A DNA stretch of 64,000 nucleotides, from positions 434,001-498,000 of the forward strand of contig NZ_CP110224.1 in assembly GCF_026013645.1 (NCBI RefSeq), read 5' to 3'. The notes below the pieces were generated by a model that was not told the DNA's origin, did not search any database, and saw only the letters and a list, made by a program, of their open reading frames with translations. Both the position numbers and the translations under genes were made by a program. This DNA is from Virgibacillus natechei (lineage in GTDB: Bacteria; Bacillota; Bacilli; Bacillales; Amphibacillaceae). Each line of letters opens with the position of its first letter. The stretch's first letter is position 1. This document shows, piece by piece, positions 42,489-51,960 of this stretch.

Positions 42489-42862
42489 CGTTTATCACGT
42501 CCTTTCACCTTTTTTATTAAATCAAATACTTCGTTTTCCGTTATTGCTAATTTGTCTGCTTCTTGTACTAATTGCACAACATAATCATCAACGAAGGCTT
42601 CCTTCCGTTTTTGTATGAGCTTATCCTTCGCTCCCATTGCAACAAACATCCCAACACCTCTTTTTTTGTAAATAATTCCATCTTCAACTAATTGATTAAC
42701 CCCTTTTGAAACGGTAGCATGATTTATTTTATAAAAATGGACCAGTTGATTTGTGGAAGGCGCTTGGTCTCCTTCTTTCAGTTGGTCATTTACAATCTGG
42801 TCCTCAATTCGTTCCCTTACCTGCATGAATATGGGTTTATTCGTATCGAATACGTTGCTCAA
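42485..42862 (-). CDS. GntR-family regulator (YtrA subfamily)
   Basis: A 125-residue short GntR regulator: winged HTH (IFMQVRERIEDQIVNDQLKE, then QAPSTNQLVHFYKINHATVS) and a small C-terminal dimerisation tail, as in YtrA. Such regulators repress an ABC operon until wall-active antibiotics appear. A perfect dyad upstream is a likely binding site. Confidence 0.88.
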   Translation of the reverse strand: MSNVFDTNKPIFMQVRERIEDQIVNDQLKEGDQAPSTNQLVHFYKINHATVSKGVNQLVEDGIIYKKRGVGMFVAMGAKDKLIQKRKEAFVDDYVVQLVQEADKLAITENEVFDLIKKVKGRDKR

Positions 42863-42905
42863 TGTAGAGTCACCACCTTTTTTAGTATGATGCTTATATG
42901 GTTAT

Positions 42906-42925
42906 ATAGTTATGTGTATAACTAT
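42906..42925. promoter_or_regulatory. YtrA-type operator candidate
   Basis: ATAGTTAT and ATAACTAT are perfect arms separated by GTGT, 43 bases upstream of the YtrA-like start, where self-repression would be expected. Confidence 0.6.
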
Positions 42926-43000
42926 AATGCATGAACTGTATTTTGTCAAAAATAAACTGTAACTTAATGAATCTTTTTTACATAGTATTAAATACGCAAA

Positions 43001-43020
43001 AAGTTTCCCTGGGGAAAAAT
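43001..43020. promoter_or_regulatory. MntR-like box 1
   Basis: AAGTTTCCCTGGGGAAAAAT resembles the MntR box (consensus of the type TTTGCCTTAAGGAAACT) in either orientation. It lies upstream of the -35 region. Confidence 0.65.
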
Positions 43021-43041
43021 AGTTACTTATTAAAAAAATAC

Positions 43042-43070
43042 TTGACAAGTGCAAAAACAAAAATTAAACT
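43042..43070 (+). promoter_or_regulatory. Promoter of the manganese uptake operon
   Basis: TTGACA (43042-43047) and TAAACT (43065-43070) have a 17-base spacer. MntR-like boxes flank the promoter on both sides. Confidence 0.65.
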
Positions 43071-43083
43071 TGTGAGTAGATAA

Positions 43084-43107
43084 AAAACTTTACCTAGGGC
43101 AAAAAAT
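43084..43107. promoter_or_regulatory. MntR-like box 2
   Basis: ACTTTACCTAGGGCAAAAAA, read in reverse as TTTTTTGCCCTAGGTAAAGT, is a close match to the MntR consensus. It lies just after the predicted transcription start, where binding would block transcription when manganese is plentiful. Confidence 0.72.
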
Positions 43108-43121
43108 GGAGGATGCAAGAA

Positions 43122-44069
43122 ATGAGATTTCTCATAAAAAGAATAGGAAGTATCTTAATACTTAGCTTAATCATCTTTCTAGCTGCTTGTAATTCGGAGG
43201 AAGCAAGCCAATCGGATGATGGAAAAATTAATGTTGTAACAACCATTTCACAACTTGGAGACTCCATATCTGTTATTGGTGGTGATCGTGTAGAGGTCGA
43301 AAGTTTAATGGGGCCGTCGATTGATCCCCATTTGTACAATGCAACGCAAAGCGATATTGCGACAATTGAGGAAGCGGATGTCATTTTCTATAATGGCCTG
43401 GAACTGGAAGCGAATATGATTCGAATATTTGAAGAAATAGGTCAGTCAAAACCAGTGCTTGCTGTAGGGGAAACGATTCCTGAAGATTCTATATTAGAAG
43501 ACGAGGAAGAAGCTGGGGCAGACGACCCGCACATCTGGTTTGATATTGATTTATGGAAACAGGGATTGGATGCTGCGGTGGAAGAACTCAAACAGTATTC
43601 TCCTGAAGATGCGGATTACTTTGAAGCTAATAAGCAGGAATATTTTACGGAATTGGATCAATTAAATGAGGAATCGGAGGAAAAACTCGCAGCTATTCCT
43701 GAGGAACAAAGAGTGCTTGTAACTGCTCATGATGCCTTCGGATACTTCGGGAAGAAATATGATATAGAAGTAATAGGGCTACAAGGTTTAAGTACGGAAG
43801 ATGAAGTTGGTATTTCTAATATTACAGAAACAATTGAGATCATTAAAGAACGTGAAGTACCTGCTATTTTTATCGAGAGTAGTATAAGCGAAGATACGAT
43901 TCAGGCAGTAATAGAAGGCGCGGAAAGTGATGGAGTCAATGTATCTTTAGGTGGGGAACTCTTTTCTGATGCGATGGGTGAGCCTGGTACGGATGAGGGT
44001 ACTTATATAGGGATGTATCGTCACAATGTGGACACCATCTATGAAGCGCTAAGTGAAGGAGCTGAGTAA
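43122..44069 (+). CDS. mntA: Manganese-binding lipoprotein (MntA/ZnuA family)
   Basis: A 315-residue cluster A-I metal-binding lipoprotein. The signal ends IIFLAAC. Metal ligands are visible: His in SIDPHLYNATQSD, His in ADDPHIWFDIDLW, a later His in LVTAHDAFGYFGKKY plus Glu/Asp near the C-terminus (IESSISEDT, GTDEGTYIGMY). No His-rich zinc loop is present, which supports manganese over zinc. The start at 43122 is preferred because GGAGG lies 9 bases upstream; an ATG at 43113 abuts it. First gene of an operon with MntR-like boxes. Confidence 0.9.
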   Translation: MRFLIKRIGSILILSLIIFLAACNSEEASQSDDGKINVVTTISQLGDSISVIGGDRVEVESLMGPSIDPHLYNATQSDIATIEEADVIFYNGLELEANMIRIFEEIGQSKPVLAVGETIPEDSILEDEEEAGADDPHIWFDIDLWKQGLDAAVEELKQYSPEDADYFEANKQEYFTELDQLNEESEEKLAAIPEEQRVLVTAHDAFGYFGKKYDIEVIGLQGLSTEDEVGISNITETIEIIKEREVPAIFIESSISEDTIQAVIEGAESDGVNVSLGGELFSDAMGEPGTDEGTYIGMYRHNVDTIYEALSEGAE

Positions 44070-44071
44070 GG

Positions 44072-44809
44072 TTGACGGAGGTCGTACTTAAAGTAGAGGA
44101 TTTGGCTGCATCGTACCGGAAAAACACAGCACTTTATGATGTAAATCTTGAGGTGGAAGCTGGATCTCTAACCGGGATTGTCGGGCCGAATGGTGCGGGA
44201 AAATCGACACTTCTGAAAACAGTTCTAAATCTTCACCCTGCTTTGACTGGAAAGGTGGAATACTTCGGAAAGTCGTTTAAAAAAGCGAAGAAAAGAATTG
44301 GTTATGTACCACAAAGAGGTTCGGTTGACTGGGATTTTCCTACAGACGCGCTGGATGTCGTGACAATGGGATTATATGGACAAATTGGATGGTTAAAACG
44401 GCCGTCCAAATCGCACCGGGAAAAGGCAGCTGAAGCGTTGGAGAAAATGGGAATGACAGCATATGCCAAGCGCCAGATAAGCGAACTCTCTGGTGGTCAG
44501 CAGCAGCGTGTTTTCTTGGCTCGCGCATTAGTCCAAGATGCTGATTTGTATTTTATGGATGAGCCACTGGCAGGGGTAGATGCGGCAACGGAGCGGGCTA
44601 TTATGAATATATTAAAGGAGTTAAAATCCTCTGGTAAGACGGTTATGGTCGTACATCATGATCTACAAACGGTGGAAGATTATTTTGACCATGTTCTTTT
44701 ATTGGATCGTAAGGTTATAAGCCATGGTCTAACAGAAGAAGTGTTTACGAAACAAAATATAGGAAAAACGTATGGGGGAAATATGCGCTGGATGGGGGAT
44801 GAAAGCTAA
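44072..44809 (+). CDS. mntB: Manganese ABC importer ATPase
   Basis: A 245-residue ATPase. Walker A is GPNGAGKSTLLKTVLNLHPA, the signature is LSGGQQQRVFLARALVQDAD, Walker B is LYFMDEPLAGVD and the H-loop is MVVHHDLQTVEDYF. KKRIGYVPQRGSVDWDFPTD is typical of Mn/Zn importers. The TTG start is two bases after the MntA stop. Confidence 0.92.
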   Translation: MTEVVLKVEDLAASYRKNTALYDVNLEVEAGSLTGIVGPNGAGKSTLLKTVLNLHPALTGKVEYFGKSFKKAKKRIGYVPQRGSVDWDFPTDALDVVTMGLYGQIGWLKRPSKSHREKAAEALEKMGMTAYAKRQISELSGGQQQRVFLARALVQDADLYFMDEPLAGVDAATERAIMNILKELKSSGKTVMVVHHDLQTVEDYFDHVLLLDRKVISHGLTEEVFTKQNIGKTYGGNMRWMGDES

Positions 44810-44810
44810 T

Positions 44811-45746
44811 ATGTGGTCGATTCTCATGAATAGCAATACGCAATGGGTATTGATTAGTACGATGATTCTTGGCATAGCCGCTGGTATGGTAGGGTGTCTG
44901 GCATATTGGAAAAAGCAGAGCCTTATGAGTGACGCGCTCGCCCATGCAGCACTTCCCGGCGTTGTTATCACCTTTCTATTAATAGGAGAAAAGAATTTGT
45001 TTATGCTAGTCATTGGTGCTGCAATCAGCGCTTTAATTGGAGCTTTCTTTATCCAGTGGATACAATCGTCTACCAGAATATCCGAAGATACCTCAATGGG
45101 GATGGTTCTCTCTGTGTTTTATGGTCTTGGTATTATGTTGCTTACGATTGTTAATCAATCAGCAGGAGGAAATCAGGCCGGATTGGACAGTTTTATCTAT
45201 GGCCAGGCTGCAGCTATGGTTCAATCTGATGTATATACCATGATTGGTTTGGCCTTGCTGGTGATTATTATTATATTTACTGGGTTTAAGGAATGGAAAA
45301 TTTATCTTTTTGATCCGTCATTTGCTAAGGGGCAGGGGCTACCGCTTAAAGGAATGAATATACTTTATACTGCTGTTCTTGTAACGACAATCGTTATCGG
45401 TATTCAGGCTGTTGGTGTGATTTTAATTGCCGCACTCTTGATAATTCCTTCTGTTAGTGCTCGGTACTGGACACACTCCTTTAAAATGATGCTGCTTGTA
45501 TCTGGGGTATTTGGAGGATCAGCAGGTATTGCTGGAACCATGATCAGCACGATGGGAAGCGGATGGCCAACAGGACCATTCATTGTTGTTGTAGCATCCG
45601 GAATGTTTGCTGTATCACTTGTTTTTGGGAAAGAAAGAGGTATTCTCATAAAATACCTGCAGTTTAAAGCTCGCCAAAGACAGGTTGGCGCTCAGCAGGC
45701 CGCTACCAATCTTCAACAAAGAGGATTAGAGGAGGTTGGCAAATGA
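44811..45746 (+). CDS. mntC: Manganese ABC importer permease MntC
   Basis: A 311-residue metal ABC-3 permease with about nine hydrophobic segments. AYWKKQSLMSDALAHAALPG is the family motif. ATG 44811, one base after the ATPase stop, is chosen; the frame extends back into the ATPase gene. The C-terminal cytosolic tail is long and Gln-rich (RQRQVGAQQAATNLQQRG). Confidence 0.9.
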   Translation: MWSILMNSNTQWVLISTMILGIAAGMVGCLAYWKKQSLMSDALAHAALPGVVITFLLIGEKNLFMLVIGAAISALIGAFFIQWIQSSTRISEDTSMGMVLSVFYGLGIMLLTIVNQSAGGNQAGLDSFIYGQAAAMVQSDVYTMIGLALLVIIIIFTGFKEWKIYLFDPSFAKGQGLPLKGMNILYTAVLVTTIVIGIQAVGVILIAALLIIPSVSARYWTHSFKMMLLVSGVFGGSAGIAGTMISTMGSGWPTGPFIVVVASGMFAVSLVFGKERGILIKYLQFKARQRQVGAQQAATNLQQRGLEEVGK

Positions 45747-46624
45747 CCTATACGGCATGGATTATAGTGACAGCTTCTTTAGTAGGGTTGACCTGTGGCT
45801 TAATCGGTGTGTTTCTGATACTCAGAAAGATGGCGATGATGTCTGATGCTATTAGTCACACGGTTTTGTTAGGTATCGTTCTTGCGTATATGGTTACAAA
45901 TGAAGTGAGCGGACCGCATATGCTTATCGGTGGAATACTGGCAGGATTGCTCACGGCATTTCTTGTACAATGGCTTCATTCACTAGATATTGAACATCAT
46001 GCATCTATGGGAATTGTATTTACGACATTGTTTGCGCTTGGTGTCATTTTAATTGCCACTTCAGTAGGAAATGCCCACTTGGACGTAAAGCATGCGTTGA
46101 TGGGTGAAATAACATTCATACCGTTTCATACGATGTCTATTCCTTTTATCGGAAATGTACCTGTAGCAACAGCGATGTTGGCAGTTGCTTTCGTGATTGT
46201 TCTGTTTTTCATCATAGCTTTTTATAAAGAGTGGAAGATTACGACGTTTGATTCTGCGCTGGCGGCAAGTTTAGGGATTCCTGTGGTATTGTTACATTAT
46301 GTCTTTATGAGTCTTGTATCTGTAACCACTGTTGCTTCCTTTGATGCTGTCGGAGCAATCATGGTAGTTGCTATGTTGATTACGCCTGCTGCTTCCGCTT
46401 ATCTTTGGACGGATAAACTCTCTGTTATGCTTGTGCTGAGCGGCTCATTCGGTGTGGTATCTGCTGTGGTTGGTTATTATATTGCAGCATGGATAGATAC
46501 CTCGATTTCAGGTTCCATGGCATTCGCAACAGGGCTCGTTTTTCTAGTTAGTTTTATTTCTTCTCCGAAACATGGACTTATTTCAAAATATGTACGACCA
46601 GCTAAAACAGTAGAAGCAGAATGA
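45743..46624 (+). CDS. mntD: Manganese ABC importer permease MntD
   Basis: A 293-residue second ABC-3 permease, with LILRKMAMMSDAISHTVLLG, the same family motif, and eight or so membrane segments. It overlaps MntC by four bases. Together the two make a heterodimeric channel, as in the B. subtilis mntABCD operon. Confidence 0.9.
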   Translation: MTYTAWIIVTASLVGLTCGLIGVFLILRKMAMMSDAISHTVLLGIVLAYMVTNEVSGPHMLIGGILAGLLTAFLVQWLHSLDIEHHASMGIVFTTLFALGVILIATSVGNAHLDVKHALMGEITFIPFHTMSIPFIGNVPVATAMLAVAFVIVLFFIIAFYKEWKITTFDSALAASLGIPVVLLHYVFMSLVSVTTVASFDAVGAIMVVAMLITPAASAYLWTDKLSVMLVLSGSFGVVSAVVGYYIAAWIDTSISGSMAFATGLVFLVSFISSPKHGLISKYVRPAKTVEAE

Positions 46625-46656
46625 AGTGCCGATTTTTTTGAGGCCCTCATTCTGCT
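46615..46656 (+). terminator. Terminator of the manganese operon
   Basis: AGCAGAATGA, overlapping the last codons, pairs with TCATTCTGCT, followed by TTTTAC. Confidence 0.7.
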
Positions 46657-46658
46657 TT

Positions 46659-46754
46659 TACTTTAAAGCTCTTTTCATAAATAATGTTGTTGCTCTTGGC
46701 CCAATAACGGAAGTTCAGCGACCGGTTACAGTAGAGAACTTTATTCCAAAGTAA
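46659..46754 (+). pseudogene. Short unrecognised coding remnant
   Basis: An open frame ending in TAA reads NNVVALGPITEVQRPVTVEN then FIPK. There is no start codon or ribosome site. It looks like the C-terminal scrap of a lost protein; family unknown. The 5' limit is approximate. Confidence 0.25.
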
Positions 46755-46910
46755 ACAACTATGATGTTTCAATAAAGTTGCAAAGTAGTAAAATAATTAT
46801 AAGACTATTTTACTGTTTTCATTTTCATATAATTTTCATAACAAAAAACATTCTAAATATGTTATCCTTTTTATAGGAAGCCTTAAAAACTATTAGGGAG
46901 GAGAAAAATA

Positions 46911-47714
46911 ATATTAAAGACATCAAAATTTGTAACCGCTTTTGTAGTTTTGTCTATTGTTGTTTTATTAGGATCTAGTCACTCTTTTGCTAGTGAAAAA
47001 AGTGACGAAAACAATGAGGGCGCAAATGAAACATTTTCCGATTTTATGGATGAGGTATTTAATGATTTGGATGGATTAATGGTTAAAGCTCCAGATAACT
47101 CAAATGTAACGGAAGAATTTATAGAAGAAGCTACTGATTATTATAAACAAGAAAATTACAAAGAAATTAAAAATATAATTGCTGATCAGAATCTTTCAGC
47201 GTCACATAAAAGTACTACAGAAATGAATGACACTGAAGTCGAAAAATTCATAGAGGATAATAAAGAAGCTATATATGAAAGCATTGACGATTCCAAAACT
47301 AAAGAACATATGGCAAAATTAATGAATAACAACAGTGCAGATAACAATATAAATGTAGTTATAGGAAGAGACATAGAACAAAGCTTTTACCACCTTGAAA
47401 CGGAGTCAACGTTAAACAGGTTTACAGATGAGTGGGTAACTACTCTTTCAGGAAGCTATTTGTATGATACTATTACGCGCGAAAAATTTGGAGTTGCGGG
47501 ACCACAGGTTAATTTTGATGCTTCTTTTGGAGCTTTATTTAGTCCCTCGATAAATAATGTAGTTGGTGGTAACTCCATTATTAATAACAATGTTCAATTA
47601 TCTGCTAGATATGATGTGACGGCTGACATAGGTTTTTCTGTAGGAGATTTACCCTTAGGTTTCCCTCTTAACTATGGAAACCACACTGATAGTCATATTT
47701 TTTACCTTGACTAA
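46911..47714 (+). CDS. Secreted protein with non-canonical start
   Basis: A ~267-residue exported protein. The frame encodes a full Sec signal peptide, LKTSKFVTAFVVLSIVVLLG then SSHSFA before SEKSDE, but its first codon is ATA (46911) or TTA (46914), 7-10 bases after GGGAGGAG. A TTG at 46950 would remove the positive N-region. The mature part has an acidic N-terminus, a helical middle and a C-terminal beta-rich, Asn/Gly-rich region (VNFDASFGALFSPSINNVVG). No family was recognised. A four-TM protein follows; a secreted factor/immunity relationship is speculative. Confidence 0.6.
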   Translation: MLKTSKFVTAFVVLSIVVLLGSSHSFASEKSDENNEGANETFSDFMDEVFNDLDGLMVKAPDNSNVTEEFIEEATDYYKQENYKEIKNIIADQNLSASHKSTTEMNDTEVEKFIEDNKEAIYESIDDSKTKEHMAKLMNNNSADNNINVVIGRDIEQSFYHLETESTLNRFTDEWVTTLSGSYLYDTITREKFGVAGPQVNFDASFGALFSPSINNVVGGNSIINNNVQLSARYDVTADIGFSVGDLPLGFPLNYGNHTDSHIFYLD

Positions 47715-47745
47715 CTGTGAATTTATGATAATACACCAACACTTT

Positions 47746-47815
47746 GCACCTTTGCTCTTAATCGGATAATTCTATTAAACTGTGTTCTTAAGAGTAGGGC
47801 AAAGGTGCTCTTTTC
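47746..47815 (+). terminator. Terminator after the secreted protein
   Basis: GCACCTTTGCTCTTAA pairs with TTAAGAG and GCAAAGGTGC, followed by TCTTTT. The loop is long. Confidence 0.7.
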
Positions 47816-47852
47816 TGAGAAATATGACTAGTGCCGAGAGGAACGTTAAAAT

Positions 47853-48335
47853 ATGAACGATAGTAAGATGAAAAAAAATATTTTTAAACAAAGCATTTTG
47901 TATCGTTTTATTCTTTTATTAATGTTTCTTGTAAACGGCGCGTATGTATCCATTGAAATTTATAAGGCAAAAATCAGTGAACCATTGTTAGACAAGTCTG
48001 GACTAACTCACCTAGAGTATTCCAAAATAGAACTACTGTCTCATTACGCTAGAATATTTGAAGGTATTTTTATAACCCTAGCCATTATTAGTATCTTTGT
48101 ATTATTTATCAAAAAATACAAAGGGTTATTAAAAAGTTATATTTTTATACAACTGCTCTTTTTGATATCAATATTTATCTTGAATAGTGTTTTATCTACG
48201 TCTTTTGGAGTTATCGTGGGAAATACAGTACGGAATTTAATCGGGCCTTTTATACTTTTAATAGGCGTGCTTATTTATTTTGTCATTACGAAAATAAGAA
48301 ATAAGGGAGCTAATATGTTTAGCAGACGAATGTAA
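47853..48335 (+). CDS. Four-TM membrane protein
   Basis: A 160-residue integral membrane protein with four predicted helices (ILYRFILLLMFLVNGAYVSI, FEGIFITLAIISIFVLFI, SYIFIQLLFLISIFILNSVL, LIGPFILLIGVLIYFVIT) and basic ends. The start has GAGAGGAA upstream. Family not recognised. It is separated from the secreted protein by a terminator-like hairpin. Confidence 0.68.
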   Translation: MNDSKMKKNIFKQSILYRFILLLMFLVNGAYVSIEIYKAKISEPLLDKSGLTHLEYSKIELLSHYARIFEGIFITLAIISIFVLFIKKYKGLLKSYIFIQLLFLISIFILNSVLSTSFGVIVGNTVRNLIGPFILLIGVLIYFVITKIRNKGANMFSRRM

Positions 48336-48703
48336 GAAAGAAGAGGGTTATAACCATCATTTCAAACCGTTATACAATATGTTTCTATTCATAATTTTAG
48401 TGCATATGGGAAATATATGCACTGGTTGTAAAAAATAGCAATATTTTCATATTAACAACCTCTTTGGGTTATTTAATTCTAATTATTCCACTTTAGCAAT
48501 TATACCCCGACCATCACTCTAATTCATTATTGCACCTTTTCGAGAGGCGATGCAAAAATACCCAATATATTATTTATTAAAACGTTATCATACCAGTAAA
48601 AAATAGCATACTAAATGTTATGTGATTTAGTACGCTAAATGTATTGTGTTTTTTATTATTTCTCCACCCGTAAGTGAACGACTTATAATTTAATCAAGCT
48701 TTT
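48336..48703. other. 368-bp non-coding gap
   Basis: AT-rich spacer between converging genes. AGTGCATAT/ATATGCACT (48400-48408, 48415-48423) is a perfect inverted repeat. Catalase's terminator lies at 48594-48635. No gene is visible. Confidence 0.5.
48594..48635 (-). terminator. Catalase terminator
   Basis: On the minus strand GCGTACTAAAT and ATTTAGTATGC form a stem followed by a T-run. Confidence 0.75.
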
Positions 48704-50320
48704 TTAATATGGCTCCGAATCATGTCCTTTTTCAGTCGCTTGTTTTGGTGCTTTTTCAGCATCTTTATTTCCAAGTGGGTTTTTACTGGAACTATCTTTG
48801 TCCATCACCTTTTTCGCTTCATCCAGTCCTTCGCGTAAGCGGCGGCCGTATTCTTCATCCGCTTCCTCTGCAAGTGCAATCATTTTATCTTGAATACGCT
48901 GATCACATTCGGAAATATCACCTACGAGGTTGGAAATCAAATCAGCTTTTTCCCATTCTTCAAACCAGCGGAACGTTTCACCGGCTTGTTTCGTATTATC
49001 ATTTCGTTCGATGGATTCTCGTACCAGGTTTCCTTCGACTTTTGGTGTATGTTCTTTTCCGGTTTGCTCTGCTTCTTTTAAACCACCTAAGATAGATGGT
49101 TCATAGTTAATATGCGGGTTTTGTCCAGGTGCTTTATCGTTTGATTGCCGCATCGGCCCACCTTCATGATTGGTTGCTACTCTCTTCCTGGCAGCATTAA
49201 TTGGTACTTGCAAATAATTAGCACCCACACGATATCGCTGGGTATCGGAATAGGAAAAGGTTCTGCCCTGCAGCATTTTATCGTCGGAAAAATCAAGTCC
49301 ATCAACAAGGACTCCCGTGCCGAATGCGGCTTGTTCTACTTCTGTAAAATAATTCTCCGGATTTTTGTTCAAGACCATTTTTCCGACTGGCAGCCAAGGG
49401 AACTGATCCACTGGCCAAATCTTTGTATCATCAAGCGGGTCAAAGTCCAGTTCAGGATGTGCGTCATCACTCATGATTTGCACAAAAAGTTCCCATTCCG
49501 GATATTCTCCGCGCTCAATCGAGTCATATAAATCCTGTGTCGCATGGTTAAAATTTGTTGCCTGGATATCATTCGCTTCTTGTTGTGTTAAATTTTTAAT
49601 GCCTTGCTTTGGTTCCCAGTGGTATTTAACAAGTACTGCTTCGCCTTCTTTGTTCACCCATCGATACGTATTAACCCCTGACCCTTGCATCATTCGGTAG
49701 TTTGCCGGAATGCCCCAAGGTGAATAAATAAATGTAACCATATGAAAGGATTCGGGTGAATTCGCACAAAAATCAAAGAAACGCTCACTATCTTGAATAT
49801 TTGTTATTGGATCGGGTCTAAATGCATGAATCATGTCAGGGAATTTCATGGCATCGCGAATAAAAAAGATTTTTATATTGTTTCCAACTAAGTCCCAATT
49901 TCCATCTTCTGTGTACATTTTTACGGCAAATCCACGTGGATCACGAAGCGTCTCCGGGGAGTGCATGCCATGTACCACCGTTGAAAAACGAATGAAAAGT
50001 GGCGTTTGCTTTCCTTTTTCCTGAAAAACTTTTGCCCGTGTATACTTTGAAACAGGTTCGTCGCCAACCGTTCCATATGTTTCAAAATAACCATGGGCAC
50101 CAGCACCGCGAGCATGCACAATGCGCTCCGGCACTTTTTCTCTGTCAAAATGGCTGATTTTTTCGATGTAATCATAGTTTTCGAGTGTTGCTGGGCCACG
50201 ATTGCCTACTGTTCGTATGTTTTGGTTATTCGTTACAGGATGTCCCTGTCTCGTTGTCAGTGTGTCTTCATTTTCGATATGTCTTTGGTGATTGGTTTCG
50301 TTTGATTTATCTTTGGCCAT
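48704..50320 (-). CDS. Monofunctional haem catalase
   Basis: A 538-residue catalase that dismutates hydrogen peroxide. The distal His is in [17 protein letters not shown], the distal Asn in [20 protein letters not shown], and the proximal haem Tyr in [20 protein letters not shown]. The N-terminus has the usual [18 protein letters not shown]. The C-terminal extension (about 60 residues, charged, ending GHDSEPY) is longer than minimal clade 3 enzymes. No convincing PerR box was found upstream. Confidence 0.95.
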   Translation of the reverse strand: MAKDKSNETNHQRHIENEDTLTTRQGHPVTNNQNIRTVGNRGPATLENYDYIEKISHFDREKVPERIVHARGAGAHGYFETYGTVGDEPVSKYTRAKVFQEKGKQTPLFIRFSTVVHGMHSPETLRDPRGFAVKMYTEDGNWDLVGNNIKIFFIRDAMKFPDMIHAFRPDPITNIQDSERFFDFCANSPESFHMVTFIYSPWGIPANYRMMQGSGVNTYRWVNKEGEAVLVKYHWEPKQGIKNLTQQEANDIQATNFNHATQDLYDSIERGEYPEWELFVQIMSDDAHPELDFDPLDDTKIWPVDQFPWLPVGKMVLNKNPENYFTEVEQAAFGTGVLVDGLDFSDDKMLQGRTFSYSDTQRYRVGANYLQVPINAARKRVATNHEGGPMRQSNDKAPGQNPHINYEPSILGGLKEAEQTGKEHTPKVEGNLVRESIERNDNTKQAGETFRWFEEWEKADLISNLVGDISECDQRIQDKMIALAEEADEEYGRRLREGLDEAKKVMDKDSSSKNPLGNKDAEKAPKQATEKGHDSEPY

Positions 50321-50635
50321 TCTTTTACCTCCGATTTATTATAGATTAGATAGCATACTTCTAAAGTAAGTCTCAGGCAAAAATGAGGCTGCACTTAGGT
50401 TTATGCACATAACTATAACCTTGCCAAAAATGACCAATAATATCCTTGTTTTTAGTTTTTTGATAGTAGGTTTTGGGTTTAGTTAGTATATATCTTGCGA
50501 GTTGTATTCTTTTCCTGTTTCTATGTGTGGAAAGTATTTATACTATGTTAAAAATTCAAAATACAAATAAAGGGTTTCACCAAAAAAAATAGAAGTTTAT
50601 TAAAATGAGATTTTAAATGTGGAAGGGGAAATCTG
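50321..50635. other. 315-bp intergenic region
   Basis: Divergent promoter region between the catalase and the S41 peptidase. It is AT-rich; only weak similarity to a PerR box (TTATAGATTAGATAG) was seen. No ORF is supported. Confidence 0.4.
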
Positions 50636-51904
50636 ATGTACGCGGAAATATTCAACGAGGTTGTATCCATAACACATTATGATTATGCCGGATGTTTGGA
50701 TAAAAAGGGCTGGGATAACCCAGAGAAATACAGAAATAAGATTCAAAAACTAGAAGAACAAAAAGAATTAACGCCTGCTTGGTTTACGGAAATGGTACAA
50801 GATTATTTACTGGATTTTAAAGATCGACATATGTATTTCAGATTGTCCGAAAGTGGTAAGCATAAGCAGTATAATGGTGGTTTTAAGGTTAGAAGATATG
50901 AAGATAGATTGTATGTTACTTCGGTAGGAAAGGAAAATCGTCTGCAAGTGGGCGACGCCCTTATTTCTTTAAACACTATACCGATAGTAGATTTAGTTGC
51001 CAAACATAAAAGAGAATTAATGGAGAGTACGGCAGAAAGAGAAAAGTGGGGACCTGTTATTAACAGCTATACATATTGTGAGGTAGTGAATGCTAATGGG
51101 GATACGAAGGAAATGAGACTGGGGAAATATGAGAAGGAAGCGTACGTTTCCGAGTATTCGATAAAAACCATTGATGAAGATATGATATTGATGACATTAA
51201 GTGATTTTGACAATCTTGATTCTATTCCAGCATTAGTTAAGAACTATGAGAAGGAATTAGCATCTGCAGAAAATTTAATTATAGACGTTAGGATGAATCT
51301 AGGCGGAAGTGGCAGTGCATTTGAGGCATTATTGCCATATATCTTTGAAGCAGGAACAACGATTGTGGACCTTAATGAAGATTATGCGATGAAGTATAAT
51401 TGCACATATCGAAATTATCGATTAACAAAAGAATTAATAGGAAACTTTTTAAAGAAAACGAATGATAACGACCTGCAAAATTACGCGAATAATTTTCTGC
51501 GTGAATTTGAAAAAAACAAAGGAAAAGGCTTTGCAGCATTGAATGAGGAAGAGGGAACAAGAACTATTGAAGGCAAGGAACATCCTAAAAATATTGTTGT
51601 TTTATCCGATGTTGATTGCGGGAGTGCAGGGGAGGTTTTTGTCGATATCTGCAAAAAATCACCAAAAGTAACGGTGATAGGCCGACCGACTGCTGGTGTT
51701 AATGACTATACAAACTTGACGATTATGGAGTGGGAAGGATTATTTAAACTTTATTATCCGACAGCAAGGTTAGATAAGGTTGATGCAGGAGAAGGAACAA
51801 CAGGCCTTGGGATAAAGCCGGACATTTATATTCCATGGACGCCGGAACACTTGGAAGAGGACGTTGATGTTTGTGAGTCAATGTTGCACTTATGCCGTTC
51901 CTAA
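50636..51904 (+). CDS. Cytosolic S41-family peptidase-like protein
   Basis: A 422-residue protein with a PDZ-like segment (~75-125) and a C-terminal-processing-peptidase (S41) domain. LIIDVRMNLGGSGSAFEALL (~220) and VVLSDVDCGSAGEVFVDICK (~325) carry the G-x-S-A-G-E nucleophile region, followed by VTVIGRPTAGVNDYTN. No signal peptide or TM is seen, so it appears cytosolic, unlike CtpA/CtpB. The N-terminal 70 residues are helical. Its substrate is unknown. Confidence 0.82.
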   Translation: MYAEIFNEVVSITHYDYAGCLDKKGWDNPEKYRNKIQKLEEQKELTPAWFTEMVQDYLLDFKDRHMYFRLSESGKHKQYNGGFKVRRYEDRLYVTSVGKENRLQVGDALISLNTIPIVDLVAKHKRELMESTAEREKWGPVINSYTYCEVVNANGDTKEMRLGKYEKEAYVSEYSIKTIDEDMILMTLSDFDNLDSIPALVKNYEKELASAENLIIDVRMNLGGSGSAFEALLPYIFEAGTTIVDLNEDYAMKYNCTYRNYRLTKELIGNFLKKTNDNDLQNYANNFLREFEKNKGKGFAALNEEEGTRTIEGKEHPKNIVVLSDVDCGSAGEVFVDICKKSPKVTVIGRPTAGVNDYTNLTIMEWEGLFKLYYPTARLDKVDAGEGTTGLGIKPDIYIPWTPEHLEEDVDVCESMLHLCRS

Positions 51905-51909
51905 AAAAA

Positions 51910-51936
51910 GCTGAATGAAGAAGCCCTTCATTCAGC
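51910..51936. terminator. Bidirectional terminator
   Basis: GCTGAATGAAG pairs with CTTCATTCAGC, with A-run and T-run flanks, between converging genes. Confidence 0.88.
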
Positions 51937-51960
51937 AATTTTTATTACTTCGTCTTATAT

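Noticed and set aside
50321..50400. PerR box upstream of catalase
   Set aside because: The best match, TTATAGATTAGATAG, departs from the consensus at too many positions.
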